Source of the DNA: Candidatus Daviesbacteria bacterium RIFCSPHIGHO2_01_FULL_40_11
GTDB lineage: Bacteria; Patescibacteriota; Microgenomatia; Daviesbacterales; UBA10151
NCBI GenBank assembly: GCA_001776635.1
Contig: MFCP01000040.1
Coordinates: 12,552 to 53,666, forward strand
Reading direction: 5' to 3'
Length of the DNA stretch: 41,115 nucleotides
Shown here: positions 23,295 to 32,249 of the stretch, piece after piece
Layout: each line of letters starts with the position of its first letter
Position numbering within the stretch: the first letter of the stretch is position 1
Position numbers and translations under genes: made by a program
Notes under the pieces: model-generated
Database searches by the model: none
Told to the model about the DNA's origin: nothing
The model's input: only the letters and a program-made list of their open reading frames with translations

Positions 23295-23355
23295 AGATCA
23301 GATCCTAATCAAACAGCCCACTTTTTTCAAGTAGGAAAAAATTCTTGACATTATC

Positions 23356-23383
23356 TTGACATTATTAAGACAAAATGTAAATA
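23356..23383 (+). promoter_or_regulatory. Promoter before the 23397 orphan
   Basis: TTGACA at 23356-23361, 16-nt spacer, TAAATA at 23378-23383. A second TTGACATTAT copy lies 11 nt upstream (23345). The ATG at 23397 is 13 nt after the -10, so the leader is very short. Confidence 0.5.
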
Positions 23384-23396
23384 TCTACACTTAATT

Positions 23397-23675
23397 ATGA
23401 ACAACTCTCCTGAAATCCGGAAAGCTTGCTGTTTACCCGATCCAAAACTAACATCTAACGACGGTCTGACTCGTGTACCATTTGTAGAATACGATCCCAA
23501 CAGCGAAGACATCCCTTGCAATGGTCTATACAAACCTGATGCGGAAGATATAGACGTAAGATCAGTTATAAAAGTTATCTCTGTGCCTGTCCCTGCTGAT
23601 CGATGTGCAAAGCAAATAGCTGCCGGACTTTGCCCAAGAGGTTCTGGACTAAAGCCAGAAGAAATAAAAGCTTAA
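23397..23675 (+). CDS. Hypothetical protein, 92 aa
   Basis: Not recognised. Small, soluble-looking and with five cysteines (KACCLPD, DIPCNG, ADRCAK, AGLCPRG), which could bind metal or form disulfides, although no standard zinc-finger spacing is apparent. It contains DGLTRVPFVEYDPN, which reads like a globular domain core. It has its own promoter divergent from dcd and overlaps the 3' end of lysA by 4 nt in convergent orientation. Being one of few plus-strand genes, it is moderately supported. Confidence 0.5.
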   Translation: MNNSPEIRKACCLPDPKLTSNDGLTRVPFVEYDPNSEDIPCNGLYKPDAEDIDVRSVIKVISVPVPADRCAKQIAAGLCPRGSGLKPEEIKA

Positions 23676-24928
23676 AGCCCTAAGAAATCCAAAGTGGCAA
23701 AATAATCATTCACTGTTTCCGCTCTCCTGATTTGTTTTACCTTTCCATTTGGTAGTAACAACAGCTCTGCTGAACGCAGTTTCCCATTGTAATTAAAACC
23801 CATTGCAAAACCATGTGCTCCTGTATCGTGAATCACTAAAATATCCCCAATATCTATTTTTGGCAGTTTCCGGTCAATAGCAAATTTATCATTATTTTCA
23901 CAAAGCGACCCGGTCACATCATAAATATGGGTTTTAGATTTACTCTCTTTACCTAAAACGGTTATGTGATGGTATGCGCCGTAGAGAGCCGGTCTCATCA
24001 GATTAGCCATACAAGCATCTACTCCAATATATTCTTTATAAATATGCTTTTCATGAATAACTTTCGTCACCAAGTAGCCATGCGGCCCGGTGATTGCCCG
24101 ACCACATTCCATTACCAGTCGTATGGGGGCTAAACCATTTTTCTCAATTTTCTGCTCGTATAATTTCTGGATCTTTTTTGAAATATATTCTAAATCAGGA
24201 GCTTTTTGTTCCGGTTTATACGGAATCCCTACACCACCACCCAGATTGATGAATTCAAATTTAATACCAAGCTTTCTAGAAATCTCTACCACCAGATCAA
24301 ATAACATTTCTGCCGTTTCCACCAATGCGTCGTTATCCAATTCATTTGAGACCACCATGGTATGCAAACCGAATCTTTTAACTCCCTTCTCACCCATAAT
24401 TTTGTAAGCTTCAAAAAGTTGATTTTTAGTCAACCCATACTTCGCCTCCTCAGGCTTGCCAATAATTACATTTCCTTTGTGCTTCCGGAGTGACCCTGGG
24501 TTGTATCTAAAACAAATAATTTCCGGGATTCCGGCTGCTTCTTCTAAAAAAGGAATGTGGGTAATATCATCCAAATTAATAATTGCCCCAAGTTCCTTAG
24601 CTTTTTTAAACTCCGCTGCCGGAGTGTCATTAGAAGTAAACATTATGTTTTCTCCCTTAATCCCAACTTTTTCCGCCAAAATCAGCTCTGGTAGAGAGCT
24701 ACAATCAGTTCCCATTCCAACTTCAGCTAAAATCTTTAAAATATAAGGGTTGGGATTAGCTTTGACTGCAAAATAATTCTTAAAACCTGGAGCCCAAGAG
24801 AATGATCTGTAGAGTCTCCTGGCAGTATCTCTAATCCCTTTCTCGTTATAAATATGGAAAGGGGTCGGATACTCCTTAATAATCTCTTTTGTCTTATTTT
24901 TTGTAAATGGTAATTTCTTACTAGTCAT
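23672..24928 (-). CDS. lysA: Diaminopimelate decarboxylase
   Basis: 418-residue PLP enzyme of the alanine racemase-fold family, converting meso-diaminopimelate to lysine. The PLP-lysine motif is YFAVKANPNP, the phosphate-binding region is NLGGGVGIPY, and the substrate/second-subunit site is GSLCENNDKF and DTGAHGFAMGFNYNG. Length is standard. It is the last gene of the dapB-dapA-asd-dapL-lysA operon, overlapping dapL by 4 nt. The same family includes carboxynorspermidine decarboxylases, but the operon makes lysine the clear choice. Confidence 0.94.
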   Translation of the reverse strand: MTSKKLPFTKNKTKEIIKEYPTPFHIYNEKGIRDTARRLYRSFSWAPGFKNYFAVKANPNPYILKILAEVGMGTDCSSLPELILAEKVGIKGENIMFTSNDTPAAEFKKAKELGAIINLDDITHIPFLEEAAGIPEIICFRYNPGSLRKHKGNVIIGKPEEAKYGLTKNQLFEAYKIMGEKGVKRFGLHTMVVSNELDNDALVETAEMLFDLVVEISRKLGIKFEFINLGGGVGIPYKPEQKAPDLEYISKKIQKLYEQKIEKNGLAPIRLVMECGRAITGPHGYLVTKVIHEKHIYKEYIGVDACMANLMRPALYGAYHHITVLGKESKSKTHIYDVTGSLCENNDKFAIDRKLPKIDIGDILVIHDTGAHGFAMGFNYNGKLRSAELLLLPNGKVKQIRRAETVNDYFATLDFLGL

Positions 24929-26121
24929 AATTTCAAATTATTCTGAATACTTTTAACAGCCCTTTCAATATCTTCTTTGTGCCCAAAAGCACTAAGCCTA
25001 AAGTAACCTTCCCCCGCCCGACCAAAACCAGACCCGGGGGTTCCCACCACATACGCCTCTTCCAATAATTTATCAAAGAAGTCCCATGAAGACACCTCCC
25101 TGGGGGTTTTCAGCCAGATGTATGGCGCATTCTCTCCACCGAAAACTTTTAAGCCCAACTTCCCTAGCCCCTTTTTGATGATTTTGGCATTATTCATATA
25201 ATAATTAATTAACTTATTACACTCTTTCCGTCCTTTTGCGGATAAAACTGCCAAACCTCCTTCTTGGACGATATTGGAGGCGCCGTTAAACATGGTTGCC
25301 TGGCGCCTATTCCACAGGCTGTTTACTTTACCTCGTTCTGTCCCTTCAACAATTAACTCTATCGGCACCACGGTCCAACCCAAGCGCACTCCCGTAAATC
25401 CTGCCCACTTGGAGAAACTATTTATTTCAATAGCGCACCCTTTTGCTCCCTTAATTTCATAAATGCTTTTGGGTAATGACTTATCCGAAATATACTCGGA
25501 GTATGCGGCATCAAAAACGATCACTGCTTTATTTTTCAGGGCATATTCAACAAAAACTCGCAACTTTCTTTTCGTGGCCACCGCGCCTGTGGGATTATTA
25601 GGGCTACAGATAAAAATCAAATCAACTTTGCCTTTTGGAGGGTTAGGTATAAATCCCTCATCTTCACTACATTCCATATATACAACTTTTTTTCCCGAGA
25701 TAACATTGCTATCTAGATACACGGGATACACAGGATCAGCCACTGCCACAATACTCTCAGTACCAAAAATGGAAGAAATATTTGCAGAATCTGACTTTGC
25801 ACCATCGCTTACAAAAATTTCCTGTGTATCAAGAAAGATACCCCTCTTTTTATAAAATGTAACCAATTCCTTCCGTAATCTGATATCACCCTGTTCGTCC
25901 CCATAGCCTGTGTAGGTTTTGGTATCTGCAAGTTTTTTTACTCCCTTTATCAAGCCTTCAATAACTGTAGCTGTGAGCGCTTCAGTAGTATTACCTATAC
26001 CAAGCCTCAAAATTTGCACACCGGGATTTTCTTCCATAAAAGCTTTTGTCCGCTTGGCTATCTCTGAAAAGAGGTATGACGATTGGAGCTTATCGTAATT
26101 TGCATTAATAGTCGCCATCAA
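24925..26121 (-). CDS. dapL: LL-diaminopimelate aminotransferase
   Basis: 398-residue class I/II aminotransferase of the DapL type. It converts tetrahydrodipicolinate directly to LL-diaminopimelate using glutamate, bypassing the acylated intermediates of DapD/C/E. The DapL-typical start NANYDKLQSSYLFSEIAKR, IRLGIG-like LRLGIGNTTE, YTGYGDEQGD, IFVSDGAKSD, SPNNPTGA and the PLP lysine in NSFSKWAGFTGVRLGW are all present. Overlaps asd and lysA by 4 nt each. This is the plant/Chlamydia/methanogen-type route, so a DapF epimerase should be needed before LysA; none is seen here. Confidence 0.93.
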   Translation of the reverse strand: MMATINANYDKLQSSYLFSEIAKRTKAFMEENPGVQILRLGIGNTTEALTATVIEGLIKGVKKLADTKTYTGYGDEQGDIRLRKELVTFYKKRGIFLDTQEIFVSDGAKSDSANISSIFGTESIVAVADPVYPVYLDSNVISGKKVVYMECSEDEGFIPNPPKGKVDLIFICSPNNPTGAVATKRKLRVFVEYALKNKAVIVFDAAYSEYISDKSLPKSIYEIKGAKGCAIEINSFSKWAGFTGVRLGWTVVPIELIVEGTERGKVNSLWNRRQATMFNGASNIVQEGGLAVLSAKGRKECNKLINYYMNNAKIIKKGLGKLGLKVFGGENAPYIWLKTPREVSSWDFFDKLLEEAYVVGTPGSGFGRAGEGYFRLSAFGHKEDIERAVKSIQNNLKL

Positions 26122-27191
26122 ATATAACCTTTCTTTTTTAATAACTCTGCTGTTAAAATTGCTCCTCCGGCAGCCCCTCGAATAGTGTTGTGCGAAAGCC
26201 CTACAAAGCTAAAATCAAGTACAGAATTCTGCCGGAGTCTGCCAACGCTAATTCCCATACCGCGGCTTACACTCCGATCTAGTCTGGTCTGCGGTCTATC
26301 CTCTTCGCTCATAATGGTGATAAAGGGATGAGGACTAGAGGGAAGATTTAATCCCGCCAGGGGATTGAATTTCTTCCACTCGGCAATAATTTTTTCCGTT
26401 GTGAGTTTTTTCCCAAATGCAACAGAAACTGCTGCCATATGACCGTCTTCAACCGGCACTCTGATACATGTGGCGCTGATGCTTGGTTTTACTGCCGGGA
26501 CAATCGCTCCACCTTTTACCGTACCCCAAATTTTCAGCGGTTCTTTCTCGCTTTTTTCTTCTTCCCCGCCGATAAAGGGAATTACATTTTCCTGCATTTC
26601 GGGCCAAGTGTTCAACGTCTTCCCGGCTCCGGAAACCGCTTGCAAAGTTGTGACAATCACTTTTTTAGGTTGGAATTTTAGAAGCGGAGTCAAAAGCGGC
26701 ACATAAGATTGGATGCTACAATTCGGTTTCACCACAACGAATCCATTTTTCCAACTGTGATTTTTCTGTTGCGCTCTAATAAGTTTTAGATGGTCAGGAT
26801 TAATCTCCGGCATGATCATTGGTACATCCGGAGTCCAACGATGGGCTGAATTATTGGAAACAACCGGGATGCCACGGCTGGCAAATGTATTTTCAACAGA
26901 GGCAATTTTCTCTTTTTCCATATCCAAACAAGAAAAAACAAAGGCTACTTCTTTTGCAATTTGATCCATATCATCCTCTACCTTAAAAACTAAAAGGTCT
27001 GCAATAGTTTGTGGAATCGGGTCTTTCATAACCCAGCGGTCGCCTACAGCTTCTTTGTATTTTTTACCGGCTGATCTGGGGGAAGCAGCAAGGCAAACAA
27101 CTTCAAACCAGGGGTGGTTATTTAAAAGGGTAATAAATCGTTGCCCAACCATACCGGTGGCGCCTAAAATACCGACCGGAATCTTTTTCAT
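26118..27191 (-). CDS. asd: Aspartate-semialdehyde dehydrogenase
   Basis: 357-residue NADP enzyme reducing aspartyl phosphate to aspartate semialdehyde. The nucleotide motif is GILGATGMVGQRF, the catalytic cysteine is in VVKPNCSIQSY, and the active-site histidine in VPVEDGHMAAVSVAF. The overall form (EEEKSEKEPLKIWGTV, FVGLSHNTIRGAAGG) matches the archaeal/fungal-type Asd branch more than the E. coli type. Third gene of the lysine operon with 4-nt overlaps to dapA and dapL. Its product is also the homoserine precursor, but hom is frameshifted in this window. Confidence 0.94.
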   Translation of the reverse strand: MKKIPVGILGATGMVGQRFITLLNNHPWFEVVCLAASPRSAGKKYKEAVGDRWVMKDPIPQTIADLLVFKVEDDMDQIAKEVAFVFSCLDMEKEKIASVENTFASRGIPVVSNNSAHRWTPDVPMIMPEINPDHLKLIRAQQKNHSWKNGFVVVKPNCSIQSYVPLLTPLLKFQPKKVIVTTLQAVSGAGKTLNTWPEMQENVIPFIGGEEEKSEKEPLKIWGTVKGGAIVPAVKPSISATCIRVPVEDGHMAAVSVAFGKKLTTEKIIAEWKKFNPLAGLNLPSSPHPFITIMSEEDRPQTRLDRSVSRGMGISVGRLRQNSVLDFSFVGLSHNTIRGAAGGAILTAELLKKKGYI

Positions 27192-28072
27192 ATCAGTCTG
27201 TGCGCAGTGAGTACTTCTTTTAATTTCTCTTTATTTTTCTCTTCCATACTAACTAAAGGCAACCTGAAAACTTCTTGTATCATACCCATTAAGACCAGCG
27301 CTGTTTTAACCGGCTGCGGGTTTGTTTCAATAAAATTAATATTCATTAAATCAAGCCATTCGAAGTGTAATCTTCTAGCTTTTTTGAAGTCACCTTCTAA
27401 CGCAGCTTTAGTAAGCACTGACATTTCTTTTGGTATTTCATTGGAAACCACCGAAATTACTCCATCCCCGCCCAGCGCCATCACCGGAAAAGTAATTCCG
27501 TCATCTCCGGAAAGTACGGAGAAACTCTTTGGTGCACCTTTAATAATATCCATTATTTGGCTGATTTGACCTGATGCCTCTTTTACCCCTATTACCTGCG
27601 GCACTTCTCTTGCTACTCTTAAAGTGGTCTCTGCAGTCACATTTGATCCAGTTCTTCCGGGAACGTTATATAAAATTATGGGCAAATCAACTGCTTCGGC
27701 AATTGCTTTAAAATGGGCTACCAAACCCTTGGGAGTTGGCTTATTGTAGTAAGGGGTAACATGAAGCAGTGCATCTGCACCTGCTTCTTTAGCAATCTGG
27801 GATAATTTTACAGCCTTTATCGTATCATTACTACCGGCTCCGGCAATAACCAGCACTCTTTTTTTAACCTGTTTCACCACAGTTTTTATTACTAACCCCT
27901 TTTCTTCGTCACTTAAGGTAGCTGCTTCACCTGTTGAACCACAAGGTACAATAGCGTTTATCTTACTTTTAATCTGAAACTCCACCAGCTTTTTTAAAGC
28001 CTCAAAATCTACCTCGCCTGTTGGGAGGAACGGTGTCACTATGGCTGTAATTGCTCCGCTAAATTTTTTCAT
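27188..28072 (-). CDS. dapA: 4-hydroxy-tetrahydrodipicolinate synthase
   Basis: 294-residue class I aldolase condensing pyruvate with aspartate semialdehyde. The pattern IVPCGSTGEAATLSDEEK, the tyrosine in YNVPGRTGSNV and the Schiff-base lysine in VIGVKEASGQ are canonical. Length fits exactly. Overlaps dapB by 4 nt and asd by 4 nt. Lysine-feedback residues were not assessed. Other members of this family (N-acetylneuraminate lyase, keto-deoxy-gluconate aldolase) are ruled out by the operon. Confidence 0.95.
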   Translation of the reverse strand: MKKFSGAITAIVTPFLPTGEVDFEALKKLVEFQIKSKINAIVPCGSTGEAATLSDEEKGLVIKTVVKQVKKRVLVIAGAGSNDTIKAVKLSQIAKEAGADALLHVTPYYNKPTPKGLVAHFKAIAEAVDLPIILYNVPGRTGSNVTAETTLRVAREVPQVIGVKEASGQISQIMDIIKGAPKSFSVLSGDDGITFPVMALGGDGVISVVSNEIPKEMSVLTKAALEGDFKKARRLHFEWLDLMNINFIETNPQPVKTALVLMGMIQEVFRLPLVSMEEKNKEKLKEVLTAHRLI

Positions 28073-28797
28073 GCTTTAAATACCTCATCAAAACTGTAAA
28101 AACCCTTTTTCCCTTTAATAAATTCTGCTGCCACCAAAGCCCCTTCTGCAAATCCCCGCCTGCCATGAGCACTGTGAGAGAGCTTTATCTCGTCTGACAT
28201 GCTGTCAAAGATGACTTCGTGGTAACCGGGATTCCGTCCTGCTCGAAGTGAAGCAAAGTGCAGTTCATCTTTACTGATTTGCCTGTCTAGCCTGTCGGTT
28301 TCAAGTTTTTTCTTTTTTGGGAAATTTTCCATGATAACGCTGGCTAATTTCTTAGCTGTACCACTGGGGCTATCTTTTTTGCCTCTATGGTGAATTTCTA
28401 GTCCGGCTACGTCATAGTTACCAAACTTACCAAAAAGCGAGCTGGCAAAACCAACAATCTTAAAGAAAATATTTGCCCCAATGGAAAAGTTTTGGGCATA
28501 AATTAATCCGGTTTTGGACTTTTTCACCACTGCTTTGACTTCCGGAAGAAAATCATACCAACCTGTGGTACCCACCACCATATTTTTACCCATGCCGGCC
28601 ACTTCTTTTATGGTGCTTACCACCACTTCCGGAGAGGTAAAATCAATTACCACATCAGCTTTTCCAATGCCATCTTTATCCAATTTTTCCGATGGATCTT
28701 TATAACTTATTGAAACAATCTGATGAGTATCTGACTCATTGATCAAATCCTCAATCTCATGTCCCATATTGCCGTAACCTATCAGTGCAATTTTCAT
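28069..28797 (-). CDS. dapB: 4-hydroxy-tetrahydrodipicolinate reductase
   Basis: 242-residue NAD(P)H-dependent reductase of the lysine pathway. It has the Rossmann start ALIGYGNMGHEI, VVGTTGW, the hinge FSIGANIF and the catalytic segment EIHHRGKKDSPSGTA. Slightly shorter than the 265-270-residue classical enzyme. First gene of the operon; an extended -10 TGGTACAAT at 28844-28852 leaves a leader of about 40 nt, longer than most genes here. No Shine-Dalgarno is obvious in the leader. Confidence 0.94.
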   Translation of the reverse strand: MKIALIGYGNMGHEIEDLINESDTHQIVSISYKDPSEKLDKDGIGKADVVIDFTSPEVVVSTIKEVAGMGKNMVVGTTGWYDFLPEVKAVVKKSKTGLIYAQNFSIGANIFFKIVGFASSLFGKFGNYDVAGLEIHHRGKKDSPSGTAKKLASVIMENFPKKKKLETDRLDRQISKDELHFASLRAGRNPGYHEVIFDSMSDEIKLSHSAHGRRGFAEGALVAAEFIKGKKGFYSFDEVFKA

Positions 28798-28843
28798 TTT
28801 CGAGCATCCGCGAGAAAATAGTCCTACGGTTTATTCGGAAGCG

Positions 28844-28852
28844 ATTGTACCA
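28844..28852 (-). promoter_or_regulatory. Extended -10 promoter of the lysine operon
   Basis: Minus-strand TGGTACAAT, with about 46 nt between the box and the dapB ATG. The leader carries a small TTTTC...GAAAA pairing just before the ATG. No lysine-riboswitch-sized structure fits in this space. Confidence 0.55.
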
Positions 28853-28884
28853 CTATTTAGCAATTCGAGGAACTTTTGGGAGTT

Positions 28885-29469
28885 CTATCTAGCCATTTTA
28901 GTTTGAGGTAAGCGATGAGTTGAAAGAAAATCTGATCGCATTTTCTCCATCATTGGCGAAAGAACAAAATCTAAATGGTTTTCTCCTATCCCTTTTTGTT
29001 CGGATAAAGTCTGTGCACGGTAACCTATTGCCTCAGTACCAGCAAAACCCATCTCTTCTGCTTCAAAGATCAATCCATAAAGCGTTACTACTATTTCCCC
29101 TATTCTTACCCCTACTTTATATTCACCGTTTTTTACTTTAGCTGGAATATCTAATAAAGAAGCGTTACTAGAAATAGAAGCTACAGCATAAAAATCCTTC
29201 ATTACTCTTGAATCGTGTTTAAATCTAGCAGCTTCAGTAAGACTAAATCCTGCATCATCTCCTTTTGATTCTCCCCTATGAGCAATAGCCACTGCCTCAG
29301 CTAAATGTGCAAGATCACTTCTTCTCAGCTCTCCTGTGAAAACCTCCATGCTTTCTACTCCAGGCGTTATAACTGGCATTGGTCTGGATTCACGCGTATC
29401 ACGATTTAAAGTCGAAAGATTAGTTGCTAATGTTTGAACCAGTTCTGCAGCTGTTTCAATTTCTTTCAT
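28885..29469 (-). CDS. Hypothetical protein, 194 aa
   Basis: Not recognised. Mostly helical: helices around residues 1-25 (ETAAELVQTLATNL), 50-65 (DLAHLAEAVAIAHRGES), 75-90, then an alternating hydrophobic region VKNGEYKVGVRIGEIVVTLYGLIFEAEEMG, and a C-terminal helix with LSPMMEKMRSDF. No signal peptide or convincing membrane helix. It lies between lysC and the dapB operon, with its own -10-like TAGAAT 9 nt from the ATG, so it is probably expressed independently. A relation to lysine metabolism is not supported by sequence. Confidence 0.6.
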   Translation of the reverse strand: MKEIETAAELVQTLATNLSTLNRDTRESRPMPVITPGVESMEVFTGELRRSDLAHLAEAVAIAHRGESKGDDAGFSLTEAARFKHDSRVMKDFYAVASISSNASLLDIPAKVKNGEYKVGVRIGEIVVTLYGLIFEAEEMGFAGTEAIGYRAQTLSEQKGIGENHLDFVLSPMMEKMRSDFLSTHRLPQTKMAR

Positions 29470-29478
29470 GAATTAAAC

Positions 29479-29484
29479 ATTCTA
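29479..29484 (-). promoter_or_regulatory. -10 element before the 28885-29469 orphan
   Basis: Minus-strand TAGAAT with 9 nt to the ATG, in the arrangement seen for other orphans; here the TG of the extended form sits three bases, not one, before the hexamer. Confidence 0.4.
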
Positions 29485-29509
29485 TGACAGAAATACTAAA
29501 AAGTCAAAA

Positions 29510-30850
29510 TTAAGATTGCTTTAGTAGTAGCCGATCATGAAGAGCTTTAACTGCCTGCTCTATCTTTTCCGATTCCACCACAATACTGATATTAATATCT
29601 GTTGCACCTAAAGAAACCATTCTGGTTAGTATCTTCTCCTTGTCCAAAATATCAAAAATTTTCTTGATCGTACGGGTCGATGTTGTTATCCCCTCACCAA
29701 TCAAGGATACCATACCCAAACCTTGAACAACTGAAGCATTTGCAAATTCATTAATCCCCTTAATGGCATTTTCAAGGTTTTCATTATCATCTAGAGTTAC
29801 AGAAACACTGACCTCAGATACACTAACTAAATCCACTGAGATAGCATTTTTTGCAAAAACTTTAAAGATTCGCGCCAGGAACCCTTTCTGAAGCAGCATT
29901 TCAGTTGCATAGATATTAACTAAAAAAGTTTTTCTTTTAAAAGAAACGGCCTTGATGTAACTTATACTGCTGCTTTTTTCTTCAATTAAAGTGCCACTAT
30001 TTTTAGGATTAAAGGTATTTAGGACTTTAACAGGGATTCCTGCCTTGATAGCCGGACGTATGGTCCGAGGGTGCAAAACTCTCGCTCCAAATGCGGCAAG
30101 TTCGGAGGCTTCCTTAAAAGAAACAGTTTGTAAAGCTCTGGCATTTTCTACGAGTCTTGGATCGGCAGTAAATATTCCATCAACATCTGTCCAAATTTGA
30201 ATTTCTGAAGCTTTTAGACAAAACCCGATAATAGAAGCTGTATAATCAGATCCCCCTCTGCCCAATGTTGTTACTCGACCACCTTTGGTTGAGCCAATAA
30301 ACCCCGTCACAACAGGTACTACTCCCATTTTTATAATGGGAGGTAAAATCCTTTTGATGTTTCTTTTGGAAGGTTGCAGAAGAAAATCTGCCGATCCAAA
30401 ATTGTTATTGGTAGTGATTAAATCTGTTGCGATAACCTGAGCAGCCTCAATCCCTTTGCTACGAAGAGCATGAGTAATAATATGCGATGACATAATCTCT
30501 CCATATGAAACCAGCTCATCAAGAGATTCTTTTGTGAGATTGTCCCTAAAAGTTAATTTTGCTAGATCTTCAAGTTGGCTATCAATAAACTGCATAATTT
30601 CTTGTTGCAACTTTTTGTTGCTCCATAATTTCCCCACCAGATTCTTGTGCAGATTTTTAATCACCCGTATTGTTTTGCCGACCTTACTTTTGGATAAAAC
30701 AGGAAGAGATAATAATAAATCCGTAACCCCGCTTAAGGCAGACACCACCACTACCGGTTGCCTTCCCAGTTCCGTACCCACAATGTTACAAAGAGTCAAA
30801 ACTCTTTCTTTGCTGCTGACCGATGTCCCCCCGAACTTTGCAACAATCAT
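29510..30850 (-). CDS. lysC: Aspartate kinase, monofunctional
   Basis: 446-residue aspartokinase starting the lysine/threonine pathway. It carries KFGGTSVSS at the N-terminus, the kinase-domain motif GRGGSDYTAS and the QIWTDVDGIFTADP segment, then a C-terminal region of two ACT domains (from about residue 305) for allosteric control. Class: monofunctional, without a homoserine dehydrogenase fusion. An exact consensus TGATATAAT at 30863-30871 with 12 nt to the ATG is the promoter. It is divergent from the frameshifted hom. Confidence 0.94.
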   Translation of the reverse strand: MIVAKFGGTSVSSKERVLTLCNIVGTELGRQPVVVVSALSGVTDLLLSLPVLSKSKVGKTIRVIKNLHKNLVGKLWSNKKLQQEIMQFIDSQLEDLAKLTFRDNLTKESLDELVSYGEIMSSHIITHALRSKGIEAAQVIATDLITTNNNFGSADFLLQPSKRNIKRILPPIIKMGVVPVVTGFIGSTKGGRVTTLGRGGSDYTASIIGFCLKASEIQIWTDVDGIFTADPRLVENARALQTVSFKEASELAAFGARVLHPRTIRPAIKAGIPVKVLNTFNPKNSGTLIEEKSSSISYIKAVSFKRKTFLVNIYATEMLLQKGFLARIFKVFAKNAISVDLVSVSEVSVSVTLDDNENLENAIKGINEFANASVVQGLGMVSLIGEGITTSTRTIKKIFDILDKEKILTRMVSLGATDINISIVVESEKIEQAVKALHDRLLLKQS

Positions 30851-30862
30851 AAAATTGTCAGG

Positions 30863-30871
30863 ATTATATCA
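30863..30871 (-). promoter_or_regulatory. Consensus extended -10 promoter of lysC
   Basis: Minus-strand TGATATAAT, identical to the extended -10 consensus, with 12 nt to the start codon and no Shine-Dalgarno between. Confidence 0.62.
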
Positions 30872-30881
30872 AAACCAACCA

Positions 30882-30910
30882 TTGCATTGCTATTTTTCTT
30901 CTGATAGAAT
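30882..30910 (+). promoter_or_regulatory. Promoter of the frameshifted hom
   Basis: TTGCAT at 30882-30887, 17-nt spacer, extended -10 TGATAGAAT at 30902-30910. The ATG at 30934 is 23 nt downstream. The presence of a good promoter means hom is probably still transcribed. Confidence 0.52.
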
Positions 30911-30933
30911 CCTTAAATCCCGCCCAAATAATT

Positions 30934-32242
30934 ATGAATTCTCTAGAAAACAGGCCTGTAAATGTTGGGTTGATTGGAATGGGAAATATTGGAACAGGTG
31001 TAGTACGCTGGTTCCAAAATGGCGGCGGAGACAAATTTAATCTTCACTTAAGACGCGTAGCTGTAGCTAATCTTGCTAAGCCTCGGGGACGGGGAGATGA
31101 ATTTTCTCATTTCGCTCATCATCTTACAGATAATCCGGTAGATATTCTAAGAGATCCCTCTATAGATATCATCGTTGAACTTATGGGCGGTGTAGATATT
31201 CCAAGGATGATTGCGCTGGATGCAATAGACAGCCGGAAAAGCGTTGTTAACGCGAACAAGCTTTATTGGCACGCCATATGAAAGAAATCTTTGATGCTGC
31301 CCGCTCAAGACAAGTAAGCCTGGGTTTTGAAGCATCTGTTGCTGGAGGTATACAAGTTATCAATACTTTTAACAGACTTCGTGGCGAAAGAGTAAATAGG
31401 TTAATGGGCATTATAGACGGAACCACAAATTACATGCTTACAAGAATGACAGAAGAGGGAATAGACTTTAGTTCAGCTCTCGGGGGTGCACAAGAGGCTG
31501 GCTTTGCTGAAGCAAATCATATTCTTGACACGGGAGGATTTGATGCTCAAAGTAAATTAGCAGTACTTACATCACTTGCGTTTAATACGCAAATAGATGT
31601 GGCTAAGATTCCCTGCAGAGGCATCACTGAAATAACCCCTATAGATATGGACTTCGCTAAAGAGAATGGTTACGTAATCAAACTTTTGGCAATAGCTAAC
31701 AAAGAAAATGATACTGTAGCACTCCAAGTTACTCCTGCTTTACTTCAGAGAGAGCATCCCCTCGCCTCCGTAAGAAATGAATTCAATATGATTTACATTG
31801 AAGGAGAGTGGGCTGGACCACAAACATTTTATGGTAAAGGTGCGGGCGAAAGGCCAACCGCCAGTGCAGTGATTACTGATATATTAGATGTGGCGGAACA
31901 CATCCAACATGGCACAACTAATAGATTGCCTCGCTTAGACTCAAAAGTGTGAACTACGCCGATCCCGGCAATCTTCAACAAAGTGGGTATATTAGGGCAA
32001 ACCTGCTTCATAAACCCGGAAGCGGGGCAGAGATACTCCGCATCATTGCTGACCATAACTTAAATGTAGAAGATTCCATACAAAGGAAAAAGTTCGGCGA
32101 AAAAATATACGGAAGCATGTACATTCCAGATATTATTACCTTCGCCCCAGCCGCGCAAAACAATATAAAACAGGCAATGGAAGATATTACAAATTCTGAT
32201 AGAATTTGGGGGGAGCCTTTCTTTTTACCTTTTGTGGATTAA
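30934..32242 (+). pseudogene. hom: Homoserine dehydrogenase split by two frameshifts
   Basis: Three consecutive frames (30934-31281, 31266-31952, 31949-32242) together make one homoserine dehydrogenase of normal length (about 436 codons). Frame 1 gives the NAD domain from VGLIGMGNIGTGVV to VVNANK; frame 2 the catalytic domain (FEASVAGGI, GTTNYMLTRM, DTGGFDAQSKLA with the active-site Asp and Lys kept); frame 3 the ACT domain (ANLLHKPGSGAEILRIIADH). Both breaks read as one lost base: near 31257-31260 AAC AAA GCT would restore NKALLA, and an extra A in the AAAA at 31943-31946 restores the second. Either a recent pseudogene or sequence indel errors; a GTGTGA overlap at 31947-31952 also allows a separately translated ACT protein. 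Confidence 0.85.
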
Positions 32243-32249
32243 TTAGAAG

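Noticed and set aside
28798-28843. Lysine riboswitch before dapB
   Set aside because: The leader is about 46 nt, far too short, and no L-box elements are seen.
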